DNA of 64,000 nucleotides. It comes from a virus. Shown here one piece after another: positions 46,560 to 53,054 of the stretch; positions within the stretch are counted from its first letter, which is position 1; every line of letters starts with the position of its first letter. The notes under the pieces were generated by a model. It worked only from the letters and a program-made list of their open reading frames with translations, was not told the DNA's origin and did not search any database. The stretch covers positions 372,001 to 436,000 of IMG/VR virus record IMGVR_UViG_3300042261_002385; one strand, given 5' to 3'. The translations under genes and the position numbers were made by a program.

Positions 46560-46701
46560 ATGAGAAGAAGACATCCAGAAATTAAAGGGTATAAAAGGGT
46601 ATATTCTTATTTTAGATTATTCCGGTAATCGAAGACCACTCGGAACATTTGAACCGTAAGACGTGATAAGAGATAAGAAGTTAAAGAAACTTGGAATATA
46701 A
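46560..46701 (+). pseudogene. Broken gene retaining the shared C-terminal motif
   Basis: ATG at 46560 opens MRRRHPEIKGYK and shifts frame at a perfect 10-base tandem duplication (46584-46593 and 46594-46603, AAAGGGTATA). Removing one copy restores MRRRHPEIKGYILILDYSGN and RRPLGTFEP, followed by an in-frame TAA (46657-46659) and then DVIRDKKLKKLGI ending at 46701. The tag therefore lies in the restored frame, beyond one nonsense codon. This is best read as a decaying ~46-codon tagged gene. Confidence 0.75.
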
Positions 46702-46723
46702 ATGAAAAGATATCTATAGAAAT

Positions 46724-47041
46724 ATGAAATGTTATAAGCTAGTCGATAACACACCAGTTAAATGTGAATTAGATGAGATAGATATGAAGGATAAAACTCT
46801 TTGGTATGATGATTTCTCAGGAGTTCAAGTTTCTACTGTATTCTTAGTTTGGGACCATTCATTCGGAAATGGAGCACAACCAGTTCTTTTTGAAACAATG
46901 GTGTTTGGTGGCGTCTATAATGACTATCAAATCAGATATAATACTTATGAAGAAGCCGAAGCAGGTCATAAAGAAACGTGTTATATGGTTAATAAAATAT
47001 CTGATGATAGACAAAAAAAATTAGATGATTTAGGTATCTAA
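46724..47041 (+). CDS. Conserved phage-type protein with shared C-terminal motif
   Basis: 105 residues. VSTVFLVWDHSFGNGAQPVL - FETMVFGGVYNDYQIRYNTY - EEAEAGH is the pattern of a widespread small phage protein ('VSTVFLGLDH...PLLFETMVFGG...Q.RY.T..EA..GH') of unknown function. Ends SDDRQKKLDDLGI, so a known family here carries the local tag; homologs elsewhere would show whether the tag is an add-on. Confidence 0.83.
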   Translation: MKCYKLVDNTPVKCELDEIDMKDKTLWYDDFSGVQVSTVFLVWDHSFGNGAQPVLFETMVFGGVYNDYQIRYNTYEEAEAGHKETCYMVNKISDDRQKKLDDLGI

Positions 47042-47066
47042 AATTTGTATTATCAAATAATTTCCT

Positions 47067-47074
47067 TATCTTTG
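47067..47074 (+). promoter_or_regulatory. Host-type promoter of a small RNA
   Basis: -33 TTTG at 47044-47047, 19-base spacing, -7 TATCTTTG at 47067-47074. No coding frame follows for 130 bases. Confidence 0.75.
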
Positions 47075-47080
47075 TAGTGT

Positions 47081-47166
47081 CAGAAAAGATAACGGTTGCC
47101 GACGATATCAAAGTATGAAGGGCGGGGGTAAGACCACGAAGTAAATCAGAGGCAGGCTGCCTTTTT
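47081..47166 (+). ncRNA. Candidate small RNA with own promoter and terminator
   Basis: About 86 bases between a host-type promoter and AGGCA-GGC-TGCCT followed by T5. It contains GATA-a-CGG-TTG-CCG-acga-TATC near the 5' end and a G-rich segment (GGGCGGGGG) rare in this AT-rich genome. The base composition is markedly more GC-rich than its surroundings, as for structured RNAs. No Rfam class recognised by eye. Confidence 0.65.
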
Positions 47167-47208
47167 AAAAAAAAAGAACTTTTCTACTTTGTAAGAGTAA
47201 AATTAATA

Positions 47209-47796
47209 ATGAAAATAGTAAACAATAGAATAGACTTCTTAAACGAAGTTAAGACACTCATACCAGACAACCCAACGTGTATTGAAATAGGAGTAGAAAA
47301 AGGAGATTTTAGTAAACTACTTATACAATATCTGACACCTAAAAAACTATTCTTAGTAGATCCGTGGCAAACCGGTCACGATAAAAACTCAGAACCTAAT
47401 TATGGAACAGTGTTAAATAGTTTACCAACCGCTTACTCTACAGAACAAGATTACGCTTCTATCTTAACTCATTTCTATAAAGATATAAAATCAAATAAGG
47501 TTATTGTAAGACCGGACTTCTCATATAATGTAGTAGATGATTTTCCTGACAACTATTTTGACTTTATCTATATTGACTCCTGTCACCTTTATGATTCTGT
47601 TAAGGCAGATTTAAATGATTTTCTACCTAAATTAAAAGTAGACGGTATAATGGCCGGTCATGACTATTTTAACTATGATAACTTTGGCGTAATCAAAGCA
47701 GTAGACGAGTTCTGTATTGAACACGGTTTTGAAAAAATAGTAATGGCTCAACCATCTTGGGATTGGGCACTTAGAAAAACAAATCTTAATTTCTAA
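47209..47796 (+). CDS. Class I SAM-dependent methyltransferase (Methyltransf_24-like)
   Basis: 195 residues. CIEIGVEKGDFSKLLIQYL is the SAM-binding motif I, then LFLVDPWQTG, FDFIYIDSCHLYDSVKADLN and LKVDGIMAGHDYF. The 'IDxxHxYxxVxxDL ... L..GG...GHDY' series is typical of the small class I methyltransferase family found in glycan or secondary metabolite loci. Acceptor unknown. No membrane segment. Confidence 0.88.
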   Translation: MKIVNNRIDFLNEVKTLIPDNPTCIEIGVEKGDFSKLLIQYLTPKKLFLVDPWQTGHDKNSEPNYGTVLNSLPTAYSTEQDYASILTHFYKDIKSNKVIVRPDFSYNVVDDFPDNYFDFIYIDSCHLYDSVKADLNDFLPKLKVDGIMAGHDYFNYDNFGVIKAVDEFCIEHGFEKIVMAQPSWDWALRKTNLNF

Positions 47797-47827
47797 CTAT
47801 TATTTTGATTAAATAATAAATATTAAG

Positions 47828-47835
47828 TATATTTG
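47828..47835 (+). promoter_or_regulatory. Host-type promoter TATATTTG
   Basis: -33 TTTG at 47804-47807, 20-base spacing, -7 TATATTTG, ATG 4 bases later (47840). Confidence 0.75.
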
Positions 47836-47839
47836 TGAT

Positions 47840-47998
47840 ATGAAGACATATTATTTAATCGTAAGTCTATTAGCAGTTATTGGATTATCTCAATTGCTAT
47901 CTGACTATCCTATCTTAGTTGGTTTAATTTCATTTGGAATCGCTATTGGTTACTCTAATGAACTGCACATACTTAAACAGAAAACTAATAAACAGTAG
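47840..47998 (+). CDS. 52-residue membrane protein
   Basis: ATG 47840, stop 47996-47998. Two hydrophobic segments (YYLIVSLLAVIGLSQLL and YPILVGLISFGIAIGY) and Lys-rich end. Directly behind a host-type promoter, next gene 3 bases later. Confidence 0.65.
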   Translation: MKTYYLIVSLLAVIGLSQLLSDYPILVGLISFGIAIGYSNELHILKQKTNKQ

Positions 47999-48001
47999 TC
48001 T

Positions 48002-48238
48002 ATGAAAGTATTCTTTGAATTAGAAGTAGGGTTATTTGACCGTGCTTCAATAAGAACGCAATTAAATAACTCTAAAGCAAAACTCGAATATTGGTATCCC
48101 CAGTGTCGTGTTCTTCTTACAGAAGATAAGAATTGGTTTGAATCAAAGTTTTATTTTGAAGCTGATGGTTTACCAGATACGGCTAAACTACATATGCAAC
48201 ATTGGCTAGGTAAACTAAAGAGTTTAGCAAAATTATGA
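48002..48238 (+). CDS. Small unknown protein
   Basis: 78 residues, MKVFFELEVGLFDRASIRTQ..., alpha/beta with Trp residues; ends HWLGKLKSLAKL, a remote match to the C-terminal motif. ATGA junction with the next gene. Confidence 0.72.
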   Translation: MKVFFELEVGLFDRASIRTQLNNSKAKLEYWYPQCRVLLTEDKNWFESKFYFEADGLPDTAKLHMQHWLGKLKSLAKL

Positions 48239-48603
48239 TAGAAAAACTATGGAATGATATTAGACTTATCTATGACGGTTATAATTTTAAGAGTAATTCA
48301 TTAGTAGATGATCTAATGATTGTCTCACAAGATAACTATTACATAGTAAATTTCAGCCGTTCGGATAGCCTGTCTAAAAAAAGAATCACTACTCAAATAA
48401 GAATCGAAAAGAACTATAATTTAGTTAATATGTGGTCTATAGGTAAACAATTCGATGATAGATACCACAATAAAACAGATTATAAACTCACGGTTCAAAC
48501 AAATAATAAAATAGAAGTAGATGAAAACCACAAAATTGAATTAGCATATAAAATAATCACACCATTCCTAAGAGAAGTTAAACTTGCTAAGATTATAAAC
48601 TAA
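48235..48603 (+). CDS. Unknown protein with shared C-terminal motif
   Basis: 122 residues; basic, beta-rich centre. Ends PFLREVKLAKIIN, a C-terminal motif. No recognised domain. Confidence 0.74.
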   Translation: MIEKLWNDIRLIYDGYNFKSNSLVDDLMIVSQDNYYIVNFSRSDSLSKKRITTQIRIEKNYNLVNMWSIGKQFDDRYHNKTDYKLTVQTNNKIEVDENHKIELAYKIITPFLREVKLAKIIN

Positions 48604-48607
48604 AGAT

Positions 48608-48892
48608 ATGGATTTAGAACAAATGATACAAAGATGTCCTGACATCACTAAACTTACTCAATCTTTGCTTAATGAAGTGGCTATAAAAAAAACCGGTCAA
48701 GAACTGAATTTCAATCTAACATTCATTGAGAACGGATATGATGATTTAGATGTAATTGAATTAGTAATGGAAATCGAAAAGATATTAGATATCACTATAC
48801 CCGATGATGTGGTAGATGTAATTATAAAAGGAAAACCACCACGTTTCACCGAGTGGATTCGAAATGAAAAGATTAGACAACTTGGCTTATGA
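48608..48892 (+). CDS. Acyl-carrier-like protein lacking the attachment serine, with shared C-terminal motif
   Basis: 94 residues. FIENGYDDLDVIELVMEIEK - ILDITIPDDVVDVI has the acyl carrier protein helix pattern (D-S-L-x-x-x-E-L-x-x-x-I-E-x-x-F-x-I-x-I-P-D), but the phosphopantetheine Ser of DSL is Asp (DDL). It would therefore not be a classical carrier and may bind a partner instead. Ends WIRNEKIRQLGL, the C-terminal motif. Carrier fold by eye, moderate certainty. Confidence 0.75.
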   Translation: MDLEQMIQRCPDITKLTQSLLNEVAIKKTGQELNFNLTFIENGYDDLDVIELVMEIEKILDITIPDDVVDVIIKGKPPRFTEWIRNEKIRQLGL

Positions 48893-49077
48893 TAAAAAAA
48901 GTCAGTGATACACTCTTTGGTATATGGGGTCTTTGCTTATTTGCAATAAAATGGGTATTAGGATTTATATGGTGCCAAACTACCGGTCATAAATTCACTA
49001 CTATACACTATTCTAAAAAAAGTGGTGAATCACTCGAAATATGTGAACGTTGTTTAAAAACAAGAATAAATTATTGA
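48889..49077 (+). CDS. Small membrane protein with zinc-ribbon-like end
   Basis: 62 residues. A hydrophobic helix (LFGIWGLCLFAIKWVLGFIW) is followed by CQTTGHKF...CERCLKTR. The C..GH...CxRC pattern is like DUF1660-type small phage proteins, also represented at 50880. ATGA junction with the preceding gene. Confidence 0.75.
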   Translation: MIKKVSDTLFGIWGLCLFAIKWVLGFIWCQTTGHKFTTIHYSKKSGESLEICERCLKTRINY

Positions 49078-49096
49078 TATTGTAAATAATTTTAAC

Positions 49097-49104
49097 TATA
49101 TTTG
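49097..49104 (+). promoter_or_regulatory. Host-type promoter TATATTTG
   Basis: -33 TTG at 49074-49076, 20-base spacing, -7 TATATTTG; ATG 49134 after a 29-base leader ending ACCACT. Confidence 0.7.
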
Positions 49105-49133
49105 TAATTATTAACTATCAAATCAAAACCACT

Positions 49134-49238
49134 ATGAAAGGAGACCTAAACGAAATTGCTATCAAATCTATTATACAAGGAGTTATTGCAAACGCTATCA
49201 TAGTTATTAGCGTCACTCTATACCAACTGATTTTCTAA
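49134..49238 (+). CDS. 34-residue membrane peptide
   Basis: MKGDLNEIAIKSIIQGVIAN then AIIVISVTLYQLIF. Single hydrophobic span after a charged N-terminus. Own promoter; the stop lies within an inverted repeat. Confidence 0.55.
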   Translation: MKGDLNEIAIKSIIQGVIANAIIVISVTLYQLIF

Positions 49239-49275
49239 TACAAAAATCTGTTCATTTTTCTGTATATTAGAAAAT
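49230..49275. promoter_or_regulatory. Inverted repeat ATTTTCTAATA/TATTAGAAAAT
   Basis: Perfect 11-base arms at 49230-49240 and 49265-49275, immediately before the -7 box at 49282. It could be an operator or a weak terminator; no T-run follows, favouring an operator. Confidence 0.5.
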
Positions 49276-49281
49276 AATCCT

Positions 49282-49289
49282 TATCTTTG
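49282..49289 (+). promoter_or_regulatory. Host-type -7 box TATCTTTG
   Basis: TATCTTTG ending 3 bases before ATG 49293; leaderless transcript likely. Preceded by TTTCTGTA (49257-49264). Confidence 0.7.
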
Positions 49290-49292
49290 TGT

Positions 49293-49817
49293 ATGAAATC
49301 AACCGTAATTAAACACATCGAAAAATTATCTAAAAACACCATCCCTACGCCAGATGCCGCTGGTAACTTCTATGAATATCCACTACAATCCCTATTCACT
49401 ATAACACACGGTGGAACTAAATCCGGCCACGTAGACCTTATCACATCAGGTAAATTTATCATTACCGAAAACGATTTTAAAGTTGATAAAACATTCGCCT
49501 CAATGTCTATGTCCAGTAAAATTGGAAACCAATACAGATATAAATTTATTGTAACTATTAATGAACCTAAAGAATCAGATATTAAAATCACAGGTTCTGA
49601 AAAAGCCCTTTACTCTGGTGTCTACAAAAAAGAACACACCTTTATGTTTAATTCATTTACTGATGCTAATGAATTCTACTTACATATGAGTGATAAATTA
49701 AACCTAACCAACGATACCTATAAAAATAGGAGATATACTCAATTGGTTAATGATAATGCACCAGAATTCACCAAAGACGTTTATTTAGACTTAATTAGAG
49801 AGTTCAATGTAATGTAA
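49293..49817 (+). CDS. Unknown protein
   Basis: 174 residues from ATG 49293 (fixed by the promoter). Mixed alpha/beta: TKSGHVDLITSGKFIITEND, YRYKFIVTINEPKESDIKI. No family recognised, no signal peptide. Codon use includes more C-ending codons than neighbours (ACC, TAC, GCC), which suggests a separate origin. Confidence 0.75.
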   Translation: MKSTVIKHIEKLSKNTIPTPDAAGNFYEYPLQSLFTITHGGTKSGHVDLITSGKFIITENDFKVDKTFASMSMSSKIGNQYRYKFIVTINEPKESDIKITGSEKALYSGVYKKEHTFMFNSFTDANEFYLHMSDKLNLTNDTYKNRRYTQLVNDNAPEFTKDVYLDLIREFNVM

Positions 49818-49902
49818 TATAAAATGACTACGAAAGTTGTTTATAACTCTGATTTTTAATATACAAAAATATGCACACTTTTCTGTAGTCTTTCTTAAAG
49901 AC

Positions 49903-50037
49903 TCAAACTTTGTTTGTAGTATTATATAGCCTAATAGCCTTCTCCATTCGCAAAACTCTACGCTTAATAAACCACCTGGCACGCTTATTACGATACATCT
50001 GACTGAGGTTCTCTATAAAGGTTATCTTATAGTCCAT
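49903..50037 (-). CDS. 44-residue basic protein
   Basis: ATG at 50037 overlaps the end of the upstream frame, stop at 49903. MDYKITFIENLSQMYRNKRA then RWFIKRRVLRMEKAIRLYN..., about 25% Arg/Lys. Third gene of a minus-strand operon headed by the ribbon-helix-helix gene. Confidence 0.5.
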   Translation of the reverse strand: MDYKITFIENLSQMYRNKRARWFIKRRVLRMEKAIRLYNTTNKV

Positions 50038-50167
50038 AAATACGTTTTATCTTCATCATACGAGCCGTCTTAATGAGTTTAGATTTGATACGAGCCTTCC
50101 ATGATTTTGCAAGTGAAAATGATGTTACTACATTATCACTGGCGACTTTGTTACTCTCCCAATCCAT
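50027..50167 (-). CDS. 46-residue basic protein with shared C-terminal motif
   Basis: ATG at 50167 lies inside the 3' end of the regulator gene, stop at 50027. Ends LIKTARMMKIKRIYGL, close to the C-terminal motif variants KIKRIF and KIKRIY at 11700 and 5731. Second gene of the regulator operon. Confidence 0.58.
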   Translation of the reverse strand: MDWESNKVASDNVVTSFSLAKSWKARIKSKLIKTARMMKIKRIYGL

Positions 50168-50342
50168 CTTTGACATCCATAAACTTCTTTATGACAAGTT
50201 CTAAAAGCTTCGAACGGTCGTAACCATTCGACTCACAGTAAGATTCAAACCGGTCAAATACTTTGGCATCAATTGTGCCACATAAACGTTTCTTAGCGGC
50301 GTTTTCTCTTTTCGCCATTTCAAATTCATCTTCTTCTTTCAT
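50151..50342 (-). CDS. Ribbon-helix-helix DNA-binding protein
   Basis: 63 residues. KKRLCGTIDAKVFDRFESYC - ESNGYDRSKLLELVIKKFM gives a beta strand followed by two helices, as in the Arc/CopG/MetJ superfamily. The N-terminus is acidic and basic mixed. It would bind DNA as a dimer of ribbons. A late-type TAATATATAA motif lies just upstream on the minus strand. TTTCTGTA/TACAGAAA words and an inverted repeat in the flanking DNA are candidate operators. Confidence 0.83.
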   Translation of the reverse strand: MKEEDEFEMAKRENAAKKRLCGTIDAKVFDRFESYCESNGYDRSKLLELVIKKFMDVKDGLGE

Positions 50343-50640
50343 AGTATATTATATATTAGAATTTTGTGCTCAAGTTCTGATTTCTAATCGTGGCTAACGT
50401 AAGTAAATGTAATGGCTGACTTAACCCTTTTGACACAAACTTACAAATACAAATAGAATCAACACAAAATCATACAAAAAAACGACCACATTTCTGTATG
50501 TGATACAAATATCCGTTCAGAATTTTGTATCTTTGTATTTTACTTATACAGAAAAACAAACAATTTTTTGTATCAATTACATACCTGAATACAGAAATTT
50601 GACCGGAATTTCGCCCCAAAAATCCAGCCCATTTCCAAGC
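50343..50640. promoter_or_regulatory. Regulatory intergenic region with TTTCTGTA boxes
   Basis: No coding frame is convincing in this 298-base gap. It contains the late-type motif before the regulator gene. A plus-strand host-type box TATCTTTG lies at 50528-50535, flanked by TTTCTGTA (50491-50498) and its inverted form TACAGAAA (50547-50554 and 50590-50597). The plus-strand promoter would give a transcript antisense to the 3' end of the 50641 gene, or a small RNA. Confidence 0.55.
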
Positions 50641-50865
50641 TTATTCCCCTATAATTTGATTAATCTTACCTTGTCTTATTTGAGACCTTATACTATAGAA
50701 GCTATCTAAATTAATTGACCAACTATTATTAATAAACACAGTTTCGCCTACTATCTGGTATACACTATCTTGTTTTTGGAGTTCGCCTAAAATCCAATCT
50801 TGTGAAACTTCCATTTCGCCAATAGGAGACATTATAACTAATTTATCAACTTTATTATCTAACAT
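50641..50865 (-). CDS. Small unknown protein with shared C-terminal motif
   Basis: 74 residues: MLDNKVDKLVIMSPIGEMEV..., beta-rich; ends SQIRQGKINQIIGE, a C-terminal motif. Divergent from 50880 across 14 bases. Confidence 0.72.
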   Translation of the reverse strand: MLDNKVDKLVIMSPIGEMEVSQDWILGELQKQDSVYQIVGETVFINNSWSINLDSFYSIRSQIRQGKINQIIGE

Positions 50866-50879
50866 AGATATTATATTAT

Positions 50880-51092
50880 ATGAATTGGATTTGTCGTTTA
50901 TTTAGGCATAAGTTTCGTTATCAAGAAAAAAGAGTTCCTTTACAGATTGGGTCTATTACTAAAAAGTTTAGAAAGTGTCAGAGATGTGGTCTTACTCAGA
51001 AGTATTTAAATGATACTGGCCAGTGGATTGAATTAAGAAAGACATTATCTGAGATACGGGATGAAAAGCTATCTAAATTAGGAATCAAATAA
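50880..51092 (+). CDS. Small zinc-binding-like protein with shared C-terminal motif
   Basis: 70 residues. MNWICRLFRHKF then RKCQRCGLTQKYLNDTGQW: Cys-His and CxxC pairs as in DUF1660-type phage proteins. Ends SEIRDEKLSKLGIK, one of the most canonical C-terminal motifs. Convergent with 51085. Confidence 0.8.
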   Translation: MNWICRLFRHKFRYQEKRVPLQIGSITKKFRKCQRCGLTQKYLNDTGQWIELRKTLSEIRDEKLSKLGIK

Positions 51093-51273
51093 TTTTCTTC
51101 ATATTGGAGTAGATAACAAAGTTAATTCTATCTACTAATTGAGGTCTTTCCCTATCGTTTATTATAAGGACTTTGTTATCTACTATGAATTTAGTTTTAT
51201 ACACTTTATTTAGTGTAGTATTTTTAACTTTACCTTTAAGGTCAAATGTTGAGATGCAGAGTATATCTATCAT
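51085..51273 (-). CDS. Small beta-barrel-like protein
   Basis: 62 residues: MIDILCISTFDLKGKVKNTT - LNKVYKTKFIVDNKVLIIND..., similar in layout to the short SH3-like group, but the end (NFVIYSNMKKII) carries only a weak tag. ATGA junction with 51270. Confidence 0.7.
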   Translation of the reverse strand: MIDILCISTFDLKGKVKNTTLNKVYKTKFIVDNKVLIINDRERPQLVDRINFVIYSNMKKII

Positions 51274-51548
51274 TTGATATTATTAAGAATATCTTTAGGT
51301 AGTTCTGACTCTGTAATGGTAGTTGTCTTAGTTTTAGTTGGAGTTATTTGGACCATTTCAAAATGGAATAATTGTTTATTTTGAGTTTTAGTTCTGACGT
51401 GGTAGTATTCAGAGATTTGTCCTGTAGAGTGAATAGTTCCTAAGTGTTTTTTATCTTTCATAGTTATATTATTATTGTTATTATTATTAGTTTTATAAAA
51501 ATTAGGTGAAGGCATATCTGAGTAGTGGCACCATTGTTCATCGTTCAT
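51270..51548 (-). CDS. Small protein with Asn run
   Basis: 92 residues. An Asn7 stretch encoded by an ATT/AAT microsatellite (51463-51490) separates a short N-terminus from the body KDKKHLGTIHSTGQISEYYH... An internal ATG just after the repeat (product MKDKKHLG...) may be the real start. Thr/Lys-rich; no domain. Confidence 0.65.
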   Translation of the reverse strand: MNDEQWCHYSDMPSPNFYKTNNNNNNNITMKDKKHLGTIHSTGQISEYYHVRTKTQNKQLFHFEMVQITPTKTKTTTITESELPKDILNNIK

Positions 51549-51594
51549 AGTTTTTATATGATGAAGTGGGTTTTTGGTTTAAATATTTTATAAA

Positions 51595-51604
51595 TTAATA
51601 TATA
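51595..51604 (+). promoter_or_regulatory. Late-type promoter motif TTAATATATA
   Basis: TTAATATATAA ending 6-7 bases before the GTG start at 51612. Confidence 0.65.
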
Positions 51605-51611
51605 ACTTATT

Positions 51612-52001
51612 GTGAAAAAGATTAAATCATTTAGTTTATTTGAGTCAGTTGATGATGCATTAGACATTTTACCTGTTGTAAAGGATATGTTATTAGAGTT
51701 AAGTGATTTAGATTATATTACTAATTGTGTAGTAAGAAGAATGGATGGTTGTGAGTATATTAGAATAGGAATTTCTAAGCCAGTTGTGATTGGAGATAGA
51801 TATGATGTTAAGGCATCATTCGAGTGGATTGATATAAAAGATATTATGGATACTATTATAGAGTATTTAAAATCCGAAGGGTATCATTATCAAGTGGATA
51901 AGGGAACCCTATCTTGGAGTGGTCATCCTATTGTGGTCACTTCTGGAAATGCCTTTGAAGGTATTAAATCAAGATGTGAAATGTGGTTTGAAAAGAGATG
52001 A
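51612..52001 (+). CDS. Leader-bearing protein, paralog of 40134
   Basis: 129 residues, GTG start. Leader MKKIKSFSLFESVDDA (L-F-E). Shared with 40134: VKDMLLELSDLD, a WxDIKDIM segment, YLKSEGYHYQVDKGTLSWSG and the ending SRCEMWFEKR. ATGA junction with the next leader gene. Function unknown. Confidence 0.8.
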   Translation: MKKIKSFSLFESVDDALDILPVVKDMLLELSDLDYITNCVVRRMDGCEYIRIGISKPVVIGDRYDVKASFEWIDIKDIMDTIIEYLKSEGYHYQVDKGTLSWSGHPIVVTSGNAFEGIKSRCEMWFEKR

Positions 52002-52513
52002 AGAGGTTAAAATCATTTAAGTTATTTAATGAATCAAAAGATTATAATTTATCTACTATAAAGGATATGTTATTAGATTTTACTGATAAGGATATTGATG
52101 TTGATGTCAGTGAAGGTTCTTGGATTTTAGATAATGGGGAAGTTGAATATGTTAAGATAAAGATTGGAAAATTTAATGGACCTCTTTTTAGTATAGAAAG
52201 GTGTTTATTAGATGTTATAGATTATTTAGAAGAATCTGGGTTTGTTATGATGGATGAGTCTTGGTATTGGAATGATTCTTGGCAGCATTACGTTGGGTGT
52301 CCTAATTGTTTATCAGATGATTTTGAGGACAATTATGGTTTACGTGGAGCAACTCGTTGTAATAAGTGTGAGTATATCGGGCCTCCTGATAGTTTTTTAC
52401 AAGACCAGTGGTCAGTTACAAGATATGATTTGGCAAAGGATATTAAGGGTAGGCAGGTTGAACAAATAGAGTTACTTTTCAGTGATAGAAGGAGTAAGTT
52501 CGGTGGTGGGTAA
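51998..52513 (+). CDS. Leader-bearing protein with zinc ribbon
   Basis: 171 residues. Leader MKRLKSFKLFNESKDY (F-N-E). The N-terminal half follows the paralog family (IKDMLLDFTDKDIDVDV; VIDYLEESGF). A four-Cys zinc ribbon follows (CPNCLSDDFEDNYGL ... TRCNKCEYIG), absent in the other paralogs, then a basic end (SDRRSKFGGG). A fusion of the family domain with a zinc module. Confidence 0.8.
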   Translation: MKRLKSFKLFNESKDYNLSTIKDMLLDFTDKDIDVDVSEGSWILDNGEVEYVKIKIGKFNGPLFSIERCLLDVIDYLEESGFVMMDESWYWNDSWQHYVGCPNCLSDDFEDNYGLRGATRCNKCEYIGPPDSFLQDQWSVTRYDLAKDIKGRQVEQIELLFSDRRSKFGGG

Positions 52514-52652
52514 TTAGAAATTCCTGCCTAAAAAATTTTTAAGCCGTCTTCGACGATAGGTCAAAATTTTTTTTCGGGGAGTCAAAATTTTTTTAAACTG
52601 TAGAATCAGAATTAATCAGATAGTTTTTATGGGTTAGATGTGAAAGAGATTA
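52514..52652. other. Non-coding gap with repeated GTCAAAATTTTTTT
   Basis: No convincing gene. GTCAAAATTTTTTT occurs twice (around 52560 and 52582), with AAAAAATTTTT and a CGTC-TTC-GACG mini-hairpin nearby. Could hold a terminator for the leader genes. Confidence 0.5.
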
Positions 52653-52733
52653 TTAGTCTTTATCAATAATAGACCAAATTAATCCACTGATGCCAGCTGC
52701 TATAAGTAAAGTGATTAAGGTTGAAATATCCAT
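52653..52733 (-). CDS. 26-residue membrane peptide
   Basis: MDISTLITLLIAAGISGLIW then SIIDKD; single span. Placed between the gap and the lipoprotein gene on the same strand. Low support. Confidence 0.45.
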   Translation of the reverse strand: MDISTLITLLIAAGISGLIWSIIDKD

Positions 52734-52743
52734 AGTTAGATTT

Positions 52744-53013
52744 TTAGAATGCTGGAACGGTGTCTTTAATTACTTTATCGTATTTATGATCAATTAAGAT
52801 AAAAGGAGCTGGAATTACCACTTGAGATCCGTCAGAGTTTCGGTAAGTGGCATAGTTTTCACCCAATTCGATAGAATCAGTGAACCAGATGGCTTTATGT
52901 TTTTCGCCTTTGTAGTGGACGTATCCTTTAATTTCATAACGCCAGGTGGTTTCTTTTTTGGATTGTTGACAACTTAAAATAAGTAACGTGGTTAAGATAA
53001 TTAGGTATTTCAT
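52744..53013 (-). CDS. Small lipoprotein
   Basis: 89 residues. MKYLIILTTLLILSCQQSKK has a type II signal peptide with lipobox LILSC. The mature part is beta-rich (WRYEIKGYVHYKGEKHKAIW; SDGSQVVIPAPFILID). It would be anchored in the outer or inner membrane on the periplasmic or surface side. Small phage lipoproteins often act in superinfection exclusion; here inference. Confidence 0.82.
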   Translation of the reverse strand: MKYLIILTTLLILSCQQSKKETTWRYEIKGYVHYKGEKHKAIWFTDSIELGENYATYRNSDGSQVVIPAPFILIDHKYDKVIKDTVPAF

Positions 53014-53054
53014 ATTTTGTAATTTTAAGTTATATTAATCTGGTTTAAAAAGTT

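Noticed and set aside
49791-49982. 63-codon minus-strand frame
   Set aside because: The competing frame 49903-50037 starts by an ATG overlap with the upstream tagged gene and is more compatible with the operon; the longer frame has no such support.
50500-50709. Plus-strand 69-codon frame after the TATCTTTG box
   Set aside because: Its start precedes the promoter box and it runs antisense into the 50641 gene; composition not protein-like.
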